This document shows, one piece after another, positions 45,291-56,596 of a stretch of 64,000 nucleotides of DNA. Below the pieces are notes generated by a model. The model ran no database searches and was not told the origin of the DNA. It worked only from the letters and a program-made list of their open reading frames with translations. The stretch spans positions 20,003,125 to 20,067,124 of the forward strand of contig NC_061869.1 of the NCBI RefSeq assembly GCF_907164915.1, given 5' to 3'. Source of the DNA: Impatiens glandulifera. Its lineage: Eukaryota; Streptophyta; Magnoliopsida; Ericales; Balsaminaceae. The stretch's first letter is position 1, and each line of letters begins with the position of its first letter. The translations under genes were made by a program, and so were the position numbers.

Positions 45291-45949
45291 GTCCAAGAAA
45301 ATGAAGAGGAAGAAGTTTTTAGTGCGGACACATGCTACAACTAAACATAAAGCCTGTGACTTTCGTCAATACTTTTCTCTTTTACACTATCTTTGTAAAA
45401 TATCAACAAGAGAGTCTTGTCTGTAACAAACTTTGCGAGTATGTGAATACAACAATTCTAAGTTTGTTAATCGAATCACAACAAGAGATGCTTACTCTCT
45501 AGGATTCATGTTATATGCATTGCATTGTACTATGTTACAATCTGAAAACCCTCATCTATTTCTTTTCGAAACAATCCACGACTAAGAAAAGCCGACATTG
45601 TTCCTATAATTAGTGATCCAAAAACCAGACGTTTTATATGTCACTAGATGGCTGAAGAATTCTCCATACCTAAAACGGTCTCAACGACCAAGTTTGGGGA
45701 AATGAAGGAGGCTTTCAGCATGTAATAGATCAACTCGCATTAATCACAACTTCTTTAGCTAATAAAATATCCCGTCTACATTCTGAAACATATCCCTTTT
45801 TTCCTGATTTCCTAACCAGGCTAGGTTATGTTTACCTTCATTAAAACCTGTCCTATTAGTCAACAAGCTCAAGAAAAAGTCTCTTTCTACAAAGATTCCG
45901 AAGAGGATATCGAACTAAGTACACGGGTACAAAATGAAGAGGTAATCAA
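45291..45949 (+). other. Internal non-coding or fully decayed gypsy sequence
   Basis: No frame is open for long. An acidic run (YEEVQENEEEEVF near 45270-45330) is probably the C-terminus of the preceding ORF. The rest shows no recognised motif. Confidence 0.35.
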
Positions 45950-46650
45950 TCATCTAGAATCATAGGAAAAACAAATTCCAGCGGTTGATATACCATCGTT
46001 AACAAAATATGAACGCCTAATGGCTAAGGTTTAAGGCATGCAGGAAAAGATGGAAGACCGACTAAACAAGTTAGATAAGGGTAAAAGCATCGAAGAACAT
46101 CGTGACTTGAAAGACGCTATGAAAGCTACCGAATGAGTAGTTATTCCGACTATGAAGAAATTTCTAAACACGGGAAATAACCTTGATGATGATAACGAGA
46201 AAGAAAGAAAATAGGGAAAAACTATCAAAGCTACCCCACCCCCAAGTCGTTTCCTAAGAAAGGAAAAGACAAAAGTGCATCAGGTAAATACTTCTTGTCA
46301 GGAGAAATTGCCTCTAAAGCTGAGCCCAAGTAAGCCTCCACTACCTAAGGTTGGTACAACCACTCCTACCAAAATTACACCTTCAAAGGCACCTAGACCC
46401 CTTAGAGTCTTTGATGACCTAAGGATGCCTTTAAGTTAAGTGATGAAGATTCTTCAGGAAAATAATCTCGTCAAACCCCTTTCTTTAATAATAGACAGAC
46501 CATTCTTGGAAAAGTATCAGAACGCTTAGTGCGACTATCACAAAGTAAAGGGCTACACTACCAACAATTTTAGTGTCCTCAAACACCTCTTCTAAGACTT
46601 GATCGATTAGAATGTCATCACCGAAATAGAAAAGAATCTTCTACAAAGTT
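45950..46650 (+). pseudogene. Gypsy gag remnant with degenerate CxxH motif
   Basis: A charged, coiled-coil-like piece (MQEKMEDRLNKLDKGKSIEE, 46040-46100) is followed by Pro/Lys-rich linkers, then CDYHKVKGYTTNNFSVLKHL (46530-46589). Tat-type gag has C-x2-H-x4-G-H-x-T-x-x-C-x-x-L-K at this place. Here the His of GH reads Tyr and the last Cys reads Phe, so the metal site is gone. Stops interrupt the DLI(D) part that follows. Confidence 0.55.
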
Positions 46651-47022
46651 AATATGATCACCACCAATGAAGTATCCATTGACTTCAATGTGTTACTGGA
46701 CCTGATCCATAACACCAAACCAGAGATCGATATGATCGATCTCTGGCCCAAAGAGAAGTCCAAAACCCACTTCAATGAGACTTCTGAATGGTGGACGTAA
46801 AAAATGATTGCACACATCTACGCCCCGATAGACATTACATAAACACGTGGTGGAACGTATTTCCAACTCAGTTTCATGAAAACCACAACAACTAGTGTTC
46901 CATCCATCTCCCAACTTCATGTAGGAACTATAAGGGAAGATGAGTATAGAACTCTTAACCCAAGAGACATCCTCCTTAGTCAACTGAAAAGGACAAATGC
47001 TAACATTTCTATATAGGAAATC

Positions 47023-47640
47023 TTGATGTACTCTATCGAGCACATGAAAGTAGTTCTCAATGAGTTAAGAAAGGCCAACATACCTTCCAATACTATCCCT
47101 AAAGAGCTAGTAGGGATCATATTCTCTAATTTGCAACATAACATGATCGACTTTGAAAACAAGGATCTTTTAGTAGTCGAAACAAATCATGACAAAGACC
47201 TTTACATTTATTTGCAAATGGAGGGAAATACGGTTCCAATGGTCTTAATAGACAATGGATTCGCTCTCAACATATGTCCTTGACGGGCTCTTGAGAAGAT
47301 AGGTGTATCCTGAGACAAGATCATACCACCCGACCTGTGTGATAGAGGTTTCAACAGCTCTCTCCACGAGATAATGGGTTGCATCAAGTGCACCGTCCGA
47401 GTGATCGACATCCCCTTCTAGGTAGACTTTTCTGCATTAACATGCGACCTTCCTATAACCTGATCTTATGAAGACCACAGTTTCATCAAGCCAAGGCTTT
47501 AGCCTCTACCTTACACCAAAAGCTTAGGTTCATCGCCAACGACCAAGTCATCTGTCCATAAATAAAGCTCGAAACCGTCGACCAACGGATTTCAACTAGT
47601 TGTGAAGGAAGTTTTGAAGAAAGAAAAGGGAAACTAGGAT
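47023..47640 (+). pseudogene. Gypsy aspartic protease remnant
   Basis: The 86-codon ORF ends YLQMEGNTVPMVLIDNGFALNICP, matching the Tat-type protease active-site stretch VLIDNGSxLNVxP (D-N-G instead of the D-T/S-G of other families). After a TGA the protein can be followed in pieces: ALEKIGVS, IIPPDLCDRGFN, IDIPF*VDF and LPYTKSLGSSPT, roughly as in the ..LGRPWIHxxxAVPSTLHQ region. Nothing like RT follows; the hairpin array begins about 80 bp later. Confidence 0.65.
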
Positions 47641-47719
47641 TCTGTTGAAATATTCCCTTAAAAGGCATAGAGCCATGACCGATAGTGCAAAAACGAAATA
47701 AGCAAAATCAAGTATCTAA

Positions 47720-49250
47720 AACCCTATTTTTTGATAGGTACGTGAGATTCTTCGTACATGATCCCATTCTAAACCCTAATTGTAGTAAGGACTTCAAAAC
47801 CCTATCTATTGATAGGTGTGAGAGATCGTTCTTACACGGTCCCATTTTAGAATCCTATTTGTGAATATGTATCCCAAACCCAATCTGTTGAAAGGTGCGA
47901 TAAATTGTTTTTATACGATTCCACTAAAAATCCTTTTTGTGAATAGGTATCAAAAACTCTATCTATTGATAAGGGAGATATATCGTTTTCATACTATTCT
48001 TCTAGGAATTCTATTTGTGAATAGGTATCAAAAACCCTATATGTTGATAGACGTGATAGATTATTTTTATACGATTCTACTAAAAACCCTAATTATAGTT
48101 ATGTATCCCAAACCCTATGTATTGATAGGTGTGATAGTTCGATTTCATACAATTCCGCTAAACACCCTAATTGTAGTTTGGTATCTAAACCCTATTTGTT
48201 GATACCTATGAGAGATTGTTTGTACACAATTTCGTTATGCATCCTTGTTTGTTAAGAAGCATATAGTTTACTTTTAAGATGATCCGTTAACAATCTTGTC
48301 TATCGACAATTACCTGATATTAAATGCACATGATACAGTCTAAATCATATTTGTTAATGGGTTAAGACGTCGTTCATAGAAGACTCCGTGACTAAATCCT
48401 ATATTTTAATAGGTTGAGACGTCGTTCATACACGACTCCATGACTAAATCCTATTTGTTAATAGGTCGAGACGTCGTTCATACACGACTTCGTGACTAAA
48501 TCTTATTTTTTAATAGGTCGATACGTTGTTCATAACGACACTATGAGTAAATCCTATTTGTCAATATGTCGAGACATCATTTGTATATGATTATGCTAGA
48601 AACCCTATCTGTTGATAGGTGCGTTAATTGTTCATACACGAATCCACTTAAAAACCTTATCTATTGATAGTTTGAGACATTATTTGTATATGATTCCTCT
48701 AGAAACCCTATATGTTGATAGGTGCGCTAATTGTTCGTTACCGATTTTGCCTGAAAACCCTATATGTCTATAGGTCGAGACATCATTTGTATATGGTTTG
48801 TTAGAAACTCTATCTATTGATAGGTGCGCTAATCATTCGTACACGATTCCACCTGCAAATCATATATGTTGATAGGTCGAGACATCATTTGTATATGATT
48901 CAGTTAGATAACCCTATCTAGTTATAGGTGCACTAATCATTCATACATGATTCCTTTTGTAAACCTTATCTGTTGATAGGTCGAGTCATCATTTGTTTAC
49001 GATTCCGTTAGAGAACCTTCTCTGTTGATAGGTGCACTAATCATTCTTACACAAATCCGTCTGTAAACCCTATCTGTTCATAGGTCGACACCTCATTTAT
49101 ATATGATTCCGTTAGAAAACCCTATAAGTTGATAGGTGCATTCATTGTTCATACACGATTCCGTCTAAAAACCTTATTTGTTAATAGGTCGAGACATCGT
49201 TTATATACGATTCCACAAAAACCCTATCTCTCAATAAATATCACCTCTCC
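47720..49250 (+). repeat. Alternating hairpin array with co-varying stems
   Basis: About 25 units, mostly ~55 bp, each with two hairpins. Type 1 is CCTATC-TGTT-GATAGG (48604-48619), with CCTATT..AATAGG (48450-48465) and CCTATA..TATAGG (48759-48774) variants. Type 2 is GTCGT-TCATAC-ACGAC (48421-48436, 48473-48488), with ATCAT-TTGTAT-ATGAT (48576-48591) and ATCAT-TCATAC-ATGAT (near 48937) variants. In the later half, units with GGTGCGCTAAT and units with GGTCGAGACAT alternate, giving a ~112-bp higher-order period. The array fills the place where pol would be expected, up to the right LTR. No ORF longer than 113 codons. Confidence 0.9.
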
Positions 49251-49289
49251 CAACATCACTAAGTCAAAATTATGTTTCTAAAAAAAAAT

Positions 49290-50609
49290 AGGGTTCCGAC
49301 CGATTATGTTGCTAGCCAAGGATCGAGAGGTCCGACCGATTTTCTTGAGATAGGACCAAGAGATCCAACCAAGGATTCTCACTTAGAACCGAGAATCCCA
49401 AACCCTAGGACCGAGAGGTCTGACTTTAGAACCGAGAGTCCTAAACCCTAGGACCAAAAGGTCCAATTATGGCACCGAGAATCCCAAACTCTAGGATTAA
49501 GAGGTCTGACCCTGAGACCGAGAATCCCAAAGCCTAGGACCGAGAGGTCTTACCTTGGGACCGAGAATCCCAAACTCGGGACCGAGAGCTCCCAAACTCA
49601 GGACCAAAGAACTTAGCCTAGAGTTAGCCCATGGACGAAAGGTTTATACACCTCGACTAAGAAACTTAGCCTTGGACTAACCTAGGACCGATATATTTAT
49701 ACACCTAAACTGGTAAATCCTAGCCAAGGACTAAGAGTCCTTAACACCTAGATCGAGGGTCTCCAGACCCCGATCGATAAAAATGAACTCGAGACTTAGG
49801 ACTCCGTTCCTAAGGCCTATTTGGTTTCACTTATCAAAGCCCAAAATTATTTTTGTAATTTTGGGATCCAAACCATTTTCTTAAAATCCCGAAAAATTAG
49901 AAAATGATTTCAAAATATTTTTTTGGATATTTCCAAAAAGATTTATTTTGACGCATGTTTGGTATTTATTTCTTATCCTTAACATCCTTAAAAATAACTG
50001 ATATTGTTAAGGTATTTCCTCCCTAATCAACATTATCAACAAGTACCATCATTTAAATATTGATGTTTCAATATTTTAAATAACGATAAACCTAGAAGCA
50101 TAATTATGACCAGAATAATAATCGGTTAAAACTCGAACGTTATACAACCAATTTTCAAAAGGCAACTTTATAAGTAGAGACCGTTTTTAAAACGGGTACG
50201 AATGATAAAGCGCGAAAGCCCTTTTTTGAGTATCACCAAACTACGAACTAAAAGAAAACTCTAGTCAATACGTTTATGCACGAATGCCAACTTTTATTGA
50301 TTTTCAAAAATCAACCGGCTACTCTTTTTCAAAATAAATAATATTTTAAATTATTTATGTTTAATTAATTTAAACTAAATGATTTCTTAATAAAATCAAA
50401 TTGTGATTTAATTACCGTAAATTCTTGAATTATTTAATATTGAACCCTGAAACTAATTTGAATTAATTTCAAAATCTGCCAGGAATCAGTGACATCTTTT
50501 AAATAATGTTTTATTTTAAAAGAAATTTCTGACATGTAAACTAATGTTGAATTTCTCGAACCTCGAACTTTTCATAGAAGCCGATATAAGTGTTTTTTCT
50601 GAGATTACA
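49290..50609 (+). mobile_element. 3' LTR (partial) of the gypsy element
   Basis: Matches 42300-43585 throughout: the palindrome array, CTAAGAGTCCTTA..CACC, GAGGGTCTCCAGACCCCG, TATTTCTTA..AACATCC, ACCAAACTACGAACTAAAAG and CCAACTTTTATTGATTTTCA. It ends GAGATTACA. The array part extends over 49310-49640. The counterpart of 39800-42290 is missing, so U3 was lost or never copied. Confidence 0.75.
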
Positions 50610-51261
50610 AAGAAAAAAATGCGAGTTTAAAACGAATTTAAAATGATGTAAGATTATCAAAATTTATGCACTATGTGTTTAATTTTGATTAATTAAGAGT
50701 GTATTTAATAATGCATATAGGGTTCTAATGAAAGTATGATTATTATGTTGACATTGTTTCCCTTGGTGATATCATTGATCTATGGTAAATCAATGAGTTT
50801 GACGGCAATTATTTCGCATTTTCATTATGTACCAGATATAATACGTGACTCTCTCTTGGAAATGAAATAGTCTTTGCAAAATAAGAATTTTGACTCCAAA
50901 GGAAGTATACTTTGGTCTAAAAAAAGAATTGTATTTGATGATAATGAACTCATAAAGTTTTATGTACAGGATTATTTGTACATAAATTAGTAATGAACTA
51001 ATAAAATAGTTTATATAAGGCTTATTTATTATTTAATGTATATAATTTTTATTTGTATGAATGGTTGATAATTTGAGATTATAAAGATATTTTTAATGAG
51101 TCTTCTTCTTGGAATTTCAGTTAATTAGTTTAATTATCATAATTAAACAACGGATTGTATTTTTTTTCTATATACATTCATAATTTCTCAATTGTTGTAT
51201 TTGTTCTATGTAAAAGCAACCACATATATTATTTTGGATGTAATTAAACTAACGGAAGATA
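50610..51261. other. Non-coding stretch
   Basis: AT-rich, with no reading frame or element ends recognised. Confidence 0.4.
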
Positions 51262-51455
51262 AATGATAAGGGAGAGAATTTGGAAGAAGAAATGTGAAAA
51301 AGAATGATATGATGTAACCTGATTGGTTGAAAAAATCACTCTTTTCTCCATCTTCCAACACTATTTATTTTTTTACAACCAATGATGTGATGTCACATAA
51401 TTCCTCTCCTCTCCTATTCTCATTCTTATTTTTTTTCCAAATTCCCTCCAGAATG
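51262..51455. mobile_element. Small foldback MITE, copy 3
   Basis: Left arm GATAAGGGAGAGAATTTGGA and right arm CCAAATTCCCTCCAG, with inner AATGATATGATGTAAC / CAATGATGTGATGTCAC-type pairing, as in the copies at 21341 and 21536. Confidence 0.6.
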
Positions 51456-51539
51456 ATACATGAGGGGTCTTTGTTTCCCTTACGCATGTGTTATGCTACC
51501 TCCAGGATTTTTGAGGAGGGTTTACTATTTGCTGGTGTT

Positions 51540-52115
51540 AAGAAGAAGTGAGCTAATAGGATCATTACTGTCATCATGGATGATCCTAGAGTCAAAGGGA
51601 TTTCTCCATTTCTTAATTCCATCTTGGTCCATTTCTAGAAGTCGATATACGTCCTTGCAAGGGTAATGTCGGATATTGTATTGGCATATCCGTATTCTTT
51701 TTGCAAGAGCTTCCTTAAGGACATTGATTCTACAAATGATTTAAGATGTAGAACATTCTTGTTGTCCATCATTAGGATAGTTCAGAATTCTTTTATGGTA
51801 AGGTATATTTGTCTTTGTCCCATGAATTAAGACATTTTTACGGGGTTCCACCTTCTTTGCATTTCCATCATGAAGGTGGGGTTTATCTCAAAGTTTATGA
51901 ACCTCATGATGATATTGAGTCCCAATGATCGATAGTTCCACTCATTTTCATGGAAAGCATCAATCCACGGAACCATCGTGATATCCTTCAACATCATTTG
52001 TGATTGGAAAATTCAAAACATTTACAAAAATGTGTTTGATTTGAAAAGAATGATAAAATACATATATAGTAATCACATAAGGGTTGTAGTGACGAGGTTT
52101 TGGTTGTCTAGACAC
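51540..52115 (-). pseudogene. Inverted fragment of the gypsy/Tat upstream ORF
   Basis: Read on the minus strand: FHENEWNYRSLGLNIIMRFI, MMEMQRRWNPVKMS, MDNKNVLHLKSFVESMSLRK, LLQKEYGYANTISDITLART and MELRNGEIPLTLGSSMMT. It is homologous to 44240-44740 in the opposite orientation, with its own stops. On its 5' side it includes the leader counterpart of ~44070-44240 (CTAGACAACCAAAACCTCGTC), which runs directly into the caulimovirid fragment at about 52115-52125. Confidence 0.7.
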
Positions 52116-54160
52116 GACAAACAATCGGTTTGAATAGACTAATATATCATCAATGTAAACAATTATAAATGTGCTATAAGGATTGAAGATATTATTCATA
52201 ATTTTTTGAAATTCGGATGGAGCATTTTTTTAATCTAAACGGCATCACATTCCATTCATAATGTCCTATAGGGACATTGAATGCTGTTTTATATCTGTCA
52301 GATTTCTCAATCTGAATTTGCCAATATCCTGATTTTAAGTCAAAGTTTGAGAATATTAAACTATCATATAGCCTATCTAATAGATCCTTTTTATTAGGAA
52401 TTGAATGCCTAATCCATTTTAATACCTTGTTGAGGGGTTTATAGTTTATTACTAACCTTGGCACACCTCTTTCGATTTCTGAATGTTTATTTACATAGAA
52501 AGCCGTACATGACCAGAGTGATTGTGATGGACTTATTAACCCTTTCTATAATAGCGCGTCTATCTCCTTTTTGCATAATTCCAGATATTCTGAATTCATT
52601 TGGAAAGGTCTTGCCTTTGTAGGAAAATTCTTTTCATTAAAAGATTCCTCATATGGTAGTGAAACTATATGTTTCTTTCTATCCCAGAATGCATTAGGAT
52701 GTTCATTACAAATATCAATTGAAAGTTGGTCTTTAGCAGAGCTATTTTTTCTTGTAATTTAGGATTTTCTAGTTGTTCATCTATTGTTATAAGACTTATT
52801 TCTTGTTTTAGAAAATATATTTGATCTTGTTTTGTTTTGATATTATCATATATACTATGTAACATTTTAGTAAATGGTTTCACAATAAACTCTAGAAAAA
52901 TACCATGTTTCTGGAAAGTTCCTGTAATACCTTTATTGTCAATCATCTTAATAGGGTAGATGGTGTTTAAAAATGGGGTTTCAAGTATGACCTGATTTGA
53001 TATATCTTTAGCAAGTATAAAACTTTGAGGAATACACTTATTATCAGTACATATATAGGCTTTTGGCAGCTTATATTGGATTTGGAGTTTATCCCCACCT
53101 GCATGCCACAGGGTATGGCTTGTTTTATGAAAATACCTAGTAGGGATTAGTCATTCTTGAATAACATTTAAATCTGCTCCGCTATCAACAAGGGTAGTAA
53201 ATGACCTTGTATAATGATTATCTATTAGGAGAGATATTTTTATGTGCCATTTTTGGGATTTAACCATTTCTATTGTGAATAAAAAATTTTCTGAGAAGAT
53301 ATTTTCTTCAATTTCTGTTTTGTTGTCATTATATTGATTATTTTCGTGAGGTTTATCCTCAAGCTTAGTTATCCTAGACTCTTGTATAATATTCTTCTTT
53401 TTTAATATTTTAATTTCTTCCTTTAAATTATTAATTTCTTTGTAAAAGTTTGTGAGAGTTGTATTCTCTTCTTTGTTTTGAATCTTGTGTCTAAGTTGAT
53501 TCATTACTTCACTCATAGTGTAAGATTTATTATGATTATTATAATTTAACCTCTTTTCTTCTGCCTCTTCTTCTTTAGAGGATGAAGTTCCTTCTTCAGA
53601 ATTAAACTGATCTATGATCTGTATTCTTAATTCTGGGTCTTTAATGTCTTTTAATAATTCAAAAGCATGATCTGATGTTAAAACATTAACTTTCATATCT
53701 GAAAATTGAGATATGATTCTATATAATTCTAATTTGTCAATATTTTGATCTAGGTTATTTGTTTCTTTTTTAGGACAATTCAATCCTGATCGGCAAGGCT
53801 CACATTCAGAGTCTTCTAAGCTTAATCCAGAAATGTTTTCATTATCTAGATCATCTATTTCAGAATCACTAATTATTGAATCTGAATCAGATTCTTCAGA
53901 GTTCTGTAAAGTTTGGATTATTATTCCTTTTGTGTCTTTTGGGATTTCAAGATTATTAATTTTTTTCTTTGCCCAACAGTATTTTGATGTGTGTCCTAAT
54001 TTTCCACAGTTGTGGCATTTCCTATTATTTTTGAAATTTTTTTACTTGTTTTTAGCCTTTTCTTCCCTCTTCTCATGTTTTAAGTCTGAGTATTTTTGAG
54101 GTGATTTTCTATATTTGTGAAACTTATTATATTTCACCCTTTACTCTTTTCTAGATGTCG
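52116..54160 (-). pseudogene. Endogenous caulimovirid (plant pararetrovirus) fragment: coat zinc knuckle, protease, partial RT
   Basis: Order on the minus strand: a basic tract and zinc knuckle CHNCGKLGHTSKYC (54017-53976); an acidic/Ser stretch; a 210-codon frame (53783-53151) ending in the aspartic-protease motif LVDSGADLNVI; a linker; then a Caulimoviridae-type reverse transcriptase (VINYKPLNKVL, SNFDLKSGYWQIQIEKSD, GHYEWNVMPF and the catalytic YIDDILVYS near 52150). A frameshift follows MPF, and stops lie near 54043 and between protease and RT. The RT ends just after YIDDILVYS, where gypsy DNA begins; RNase H, movement protein and most of the coat protein are missing. It is an old, non-functional copy. 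The genus is uncertain (Florendovirus- or Petuvirus-like). Confidence 0.8.
53151..53783 (-). pseudogene. Caulimovirid polyprotein segment with coiled coil and aspartic protease start
   Basis: Longest intact frame in the viral fragment. Residues ~50-60 are acidic, ~75-145 are charged heptad-like (LRHKIQNKEENTTLTNFYKE and following), consistent with a coiled coil between coat and protease. The C-terminus has the DSG active site, then a stop four residues after NVI. The upstream zinc knuckle is in the same general frame but beyond the first Met of this ORF. It is part of the fragment above, not a separate gene. Confidence 0.75.
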
Positions 54161-54187
54161 GACTATCTATACCAAACTTATTATAAA

Positions 54188-54225
<38 letters not shown>

Positions 54226-55034
54226 ATTGGTCATAATTATTTAATTATATCTCACACTCTTTTATTATAAAATAATCTAAATATTTACAATTAATTACTA
54301 TAAAAATTAACAAATCTTTAATATATTATTAATACACATAATTATTAAAATAATAAAAAATAATTTAAAATGTATTTTTGTGACCTCTCAATTCATATCT
54401 TTTAAGTGCATTAATTTGAAGTGTGTTTATTTGTTTAAAGGAGAAATAAAACCTCATTCTTAAAAACAAAATTCTTATTTTCTTTCTATTTTTATCTAAC
54501 TTTTATCTCTTTGGTAGACAAACTTTTTTTTAATATATTTAATTAGTTTTTTATTTACCTTGTTTGTTTTTTTTTTATTTTCTTTAAACTTTAGAAAATT
54601 AATAAATTATTTTTAGTATTCATATTAATAGAACATATTATATTAGGTAAAGAAAAAAAAACAAAATAAAATTAATATCGTATTTATTAATTATCATTCA
54701 ATATCTATATATATCTAATTTTTCTTAATTTAAAATGTTAGAGGTATACACTCTCTCTCCACAATTATCCACAAATTAAGTAATTTCTCTTTCTTAATTT
54801 ATTTATATTAATTATTTTATCTCTTAATATATATATATATAAATTTATTTTCTAATATATATATATTTCTCTTCCTTAATTTAATTATTAAATATTTTTT
54901 TTCTCACTCACCATATGGATATTTATATTTTTTAATGTAAATAATATAAAATATTTTTTTTATCAATAATTTATATTTGATAAATATATATATATATATA
55001 TAATAATTAATTTTGTATCTCTAATAATTAACGG

Positions 55035-56596
55035 GATAAATGACAAATTTAGGACTCTAGTTGAAAGTTTTTGTCAAATTTAAAACTTTTCTATTTTTTT
55101 TTTTGTCATTTAAAGAACTCTAGTTATAATATTTTGTTATATTTAAGAATCCTTTATTAAGGTTAGTTTATCTTAAATATGTTAAATTATTTATAATTTT
55201 TATTTATTTATTTTATTTTGAATCTCTCCCTTATAAATAGCTCCATTCTTCTTTTCTCCCAAATTACAGTCAAGTATGAAATTTCCATGGTTAAGCTTCA
55301 CCATTTCCACACTCTATCTTTCTACAACGTGATAGAGAGTCATTACCTTTTTCACTCTCCACATAGATTACATGTTGGAGAGACTCATGGTTGTATTGAA
55401 CCCAGTCTACTTAGAGGAACTCTTATTCTCTTTTTTTACCTACATTTTTTATTCTCTCTACACCGACCTCATTACAAGGGCTATGAGTCTCTCAACTTAG
55501 CTTGCGGCTTCATCGTGACTCTGTTCGAGTTATATCGCTACAAACTCGGTTAAACCTAACTATTAGAGGAATCGCACAATCTGATCTAAAGTCGGTTGTG
55601 ATGGATTTGAATTTACTCGCGACATTGAATTTGAACAAGTGAAGAAAGCGGTGAGTATTTATGCGTCTTGCACAGGGGCGGAGCCAGGATTTGAAATTTA
55701 CCCGGGCTAATTTTTTATTAAAAAAAATCTGTCCGGGCTAGTTTTATAGTTTGCTGTCACCAATGTCTTTTAGCGACGGAAAATAACCAACAACGACAGT
55801 AATTTACCGTCGTTATTGATAAAATACATACAGAATGTTTAAGGCGACCCGGGCTGTAGCCCGGGCCGGCTTGTACTTGGCTCCGCCCCTGGTCTTGCAT
55901 CGTGATAAGATACCAGAAGTGACGTGAACTATATATAATGTGCGCCTTGCACCGATTATTATCAGCAAGCCGACCCGATCTTTGAGCGGCTTCTTCCTCG
56001 ACGTATTTTCCTTTCATCTTTTCATAATAAGCAGCATCTAAAGAGACAATGATCGATGTGTTGACACCGCTCGAGCTATGTTATATACAGATTTCTATAA
56101 AAAATCAATTGAGCCATAATTATAATTTGTTTTTTTAAAAGAAAATAGTACAGAATAGGAAATAAAATCTGACTTCCATTGCAATCGTAAGATTATTATA
56201 GATAAATGCTAGGCCTTGCAAAAAATATTGATGTTAAGCCGATAGAAAAAGTTGCAAAAAGAACGTTGCCAAAGGAGATGAAGGTGGTGGTGATAGAATC
56301 GGAGGGTAGAAATGAAAGTGACGGGATAGAGTCGGAGGGTAGCGGTGTTAATCTATGAGCAGGAAAAGAGAGTGGGAGATGACGGAAATGAGATTGAAAA
56401 GTGAATAAAGATTAAATAGATAAATAAATAAAATAACATGTTAAATAATTTAACCGAACTTACCAATATATTAACGCGAATAGGTCTTAAATATAATAAA
56501 AAAAATGATAAATAGAATTTTTTAAATGAAAACAATTTAGGAGAGTTGTAAATTTGATAAATCATTTCAACTAGACTCCTAAATTTGTCATTTATC
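55035..56596. mobile_element. TIR element B (about 1.56 kb)
   Basis: Inverted ends GATAAATGACAAATTTAGGA on both sides extend about 55 bp (..CTCTAGTTGAAAG..GTCAAATTTAAAAC / ..GTCTAGTTGAAAT..ATCAAATTTACAAC). Related to 19765-21032. It carries the LTR-like piece (55380-55595, containing a 111-codon frame that I regard as LTR sequence), but where copy A has the primer-binding site it has GATGGATTTGAATTTACTCG. The minus-strand part 55900-56020 (GCGCACATTATATATAGTTC and so on) is shared with copy A. Confidence 0.6.
55673..55891. mobile_element. hAT-type MITE (219 bp)
   Basis: CAGGGGCGGAGCCAGGATTT at the left and TTGGCTCCGCCCCTG at the right form the inverted ends. The 8-bp duplication is GTCTTGCA (55665-55672 and 55892-55899). 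It is absent from TIR element A. It also has inner palindromes (GCCCGGGC; AGCGACGG / CCGTCGTT). Confidence 0.95.

Larger units (their letters stand above)
39800..50609 (+). mobile_element. Non-autonomous Ty3/gypsy (Tat-like) element with gag and protease only
   Basis: Direct repeats 42300-43585 and 49290-50609 are the 3' parts of two LTRs; both end in TTACA. Between them lie a degenerate ORF (44240-45290), gag remnants (45950-46650), an aspartic-protease remnant (47023-47640) and a hairpin array (47720-49250). No reverse transcriptase, RNase H or integrase motif occurs, although weaker sequences such as the protease are still readable. Domain gain/loss order suggests a non-autonomous, gag-bearing relative of Tat/Ogre elements. 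The left boundary is approximate and no target duplication was found. Confidence 0.65.

Noticed and set aside
47861..48202. 113-codon ORF inside the hairpin array
   Set aside because: It follows the repeat periodicity (YPKPxxL-like repeats) and is not conserved between units. A by-product.
47720..49250. CRISPR-like regular repeats (also 4111-4785)
   Set aside because: Units are contiguous and degenerate with no unique spacers, lie in LTR-retroelement DNA of a plant nuclear genome and have no cas genes.
55218..55553. 111-codon ORF as a small protein gene (with 20040-20222 as its paralogue)
   Set aside because: The shared part ends in LTR-like sequence, followed in copy A by a tRNA primer-binding site. 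The two frames agree only over the last ~60 codons. Better explained as captured LTR DNA.
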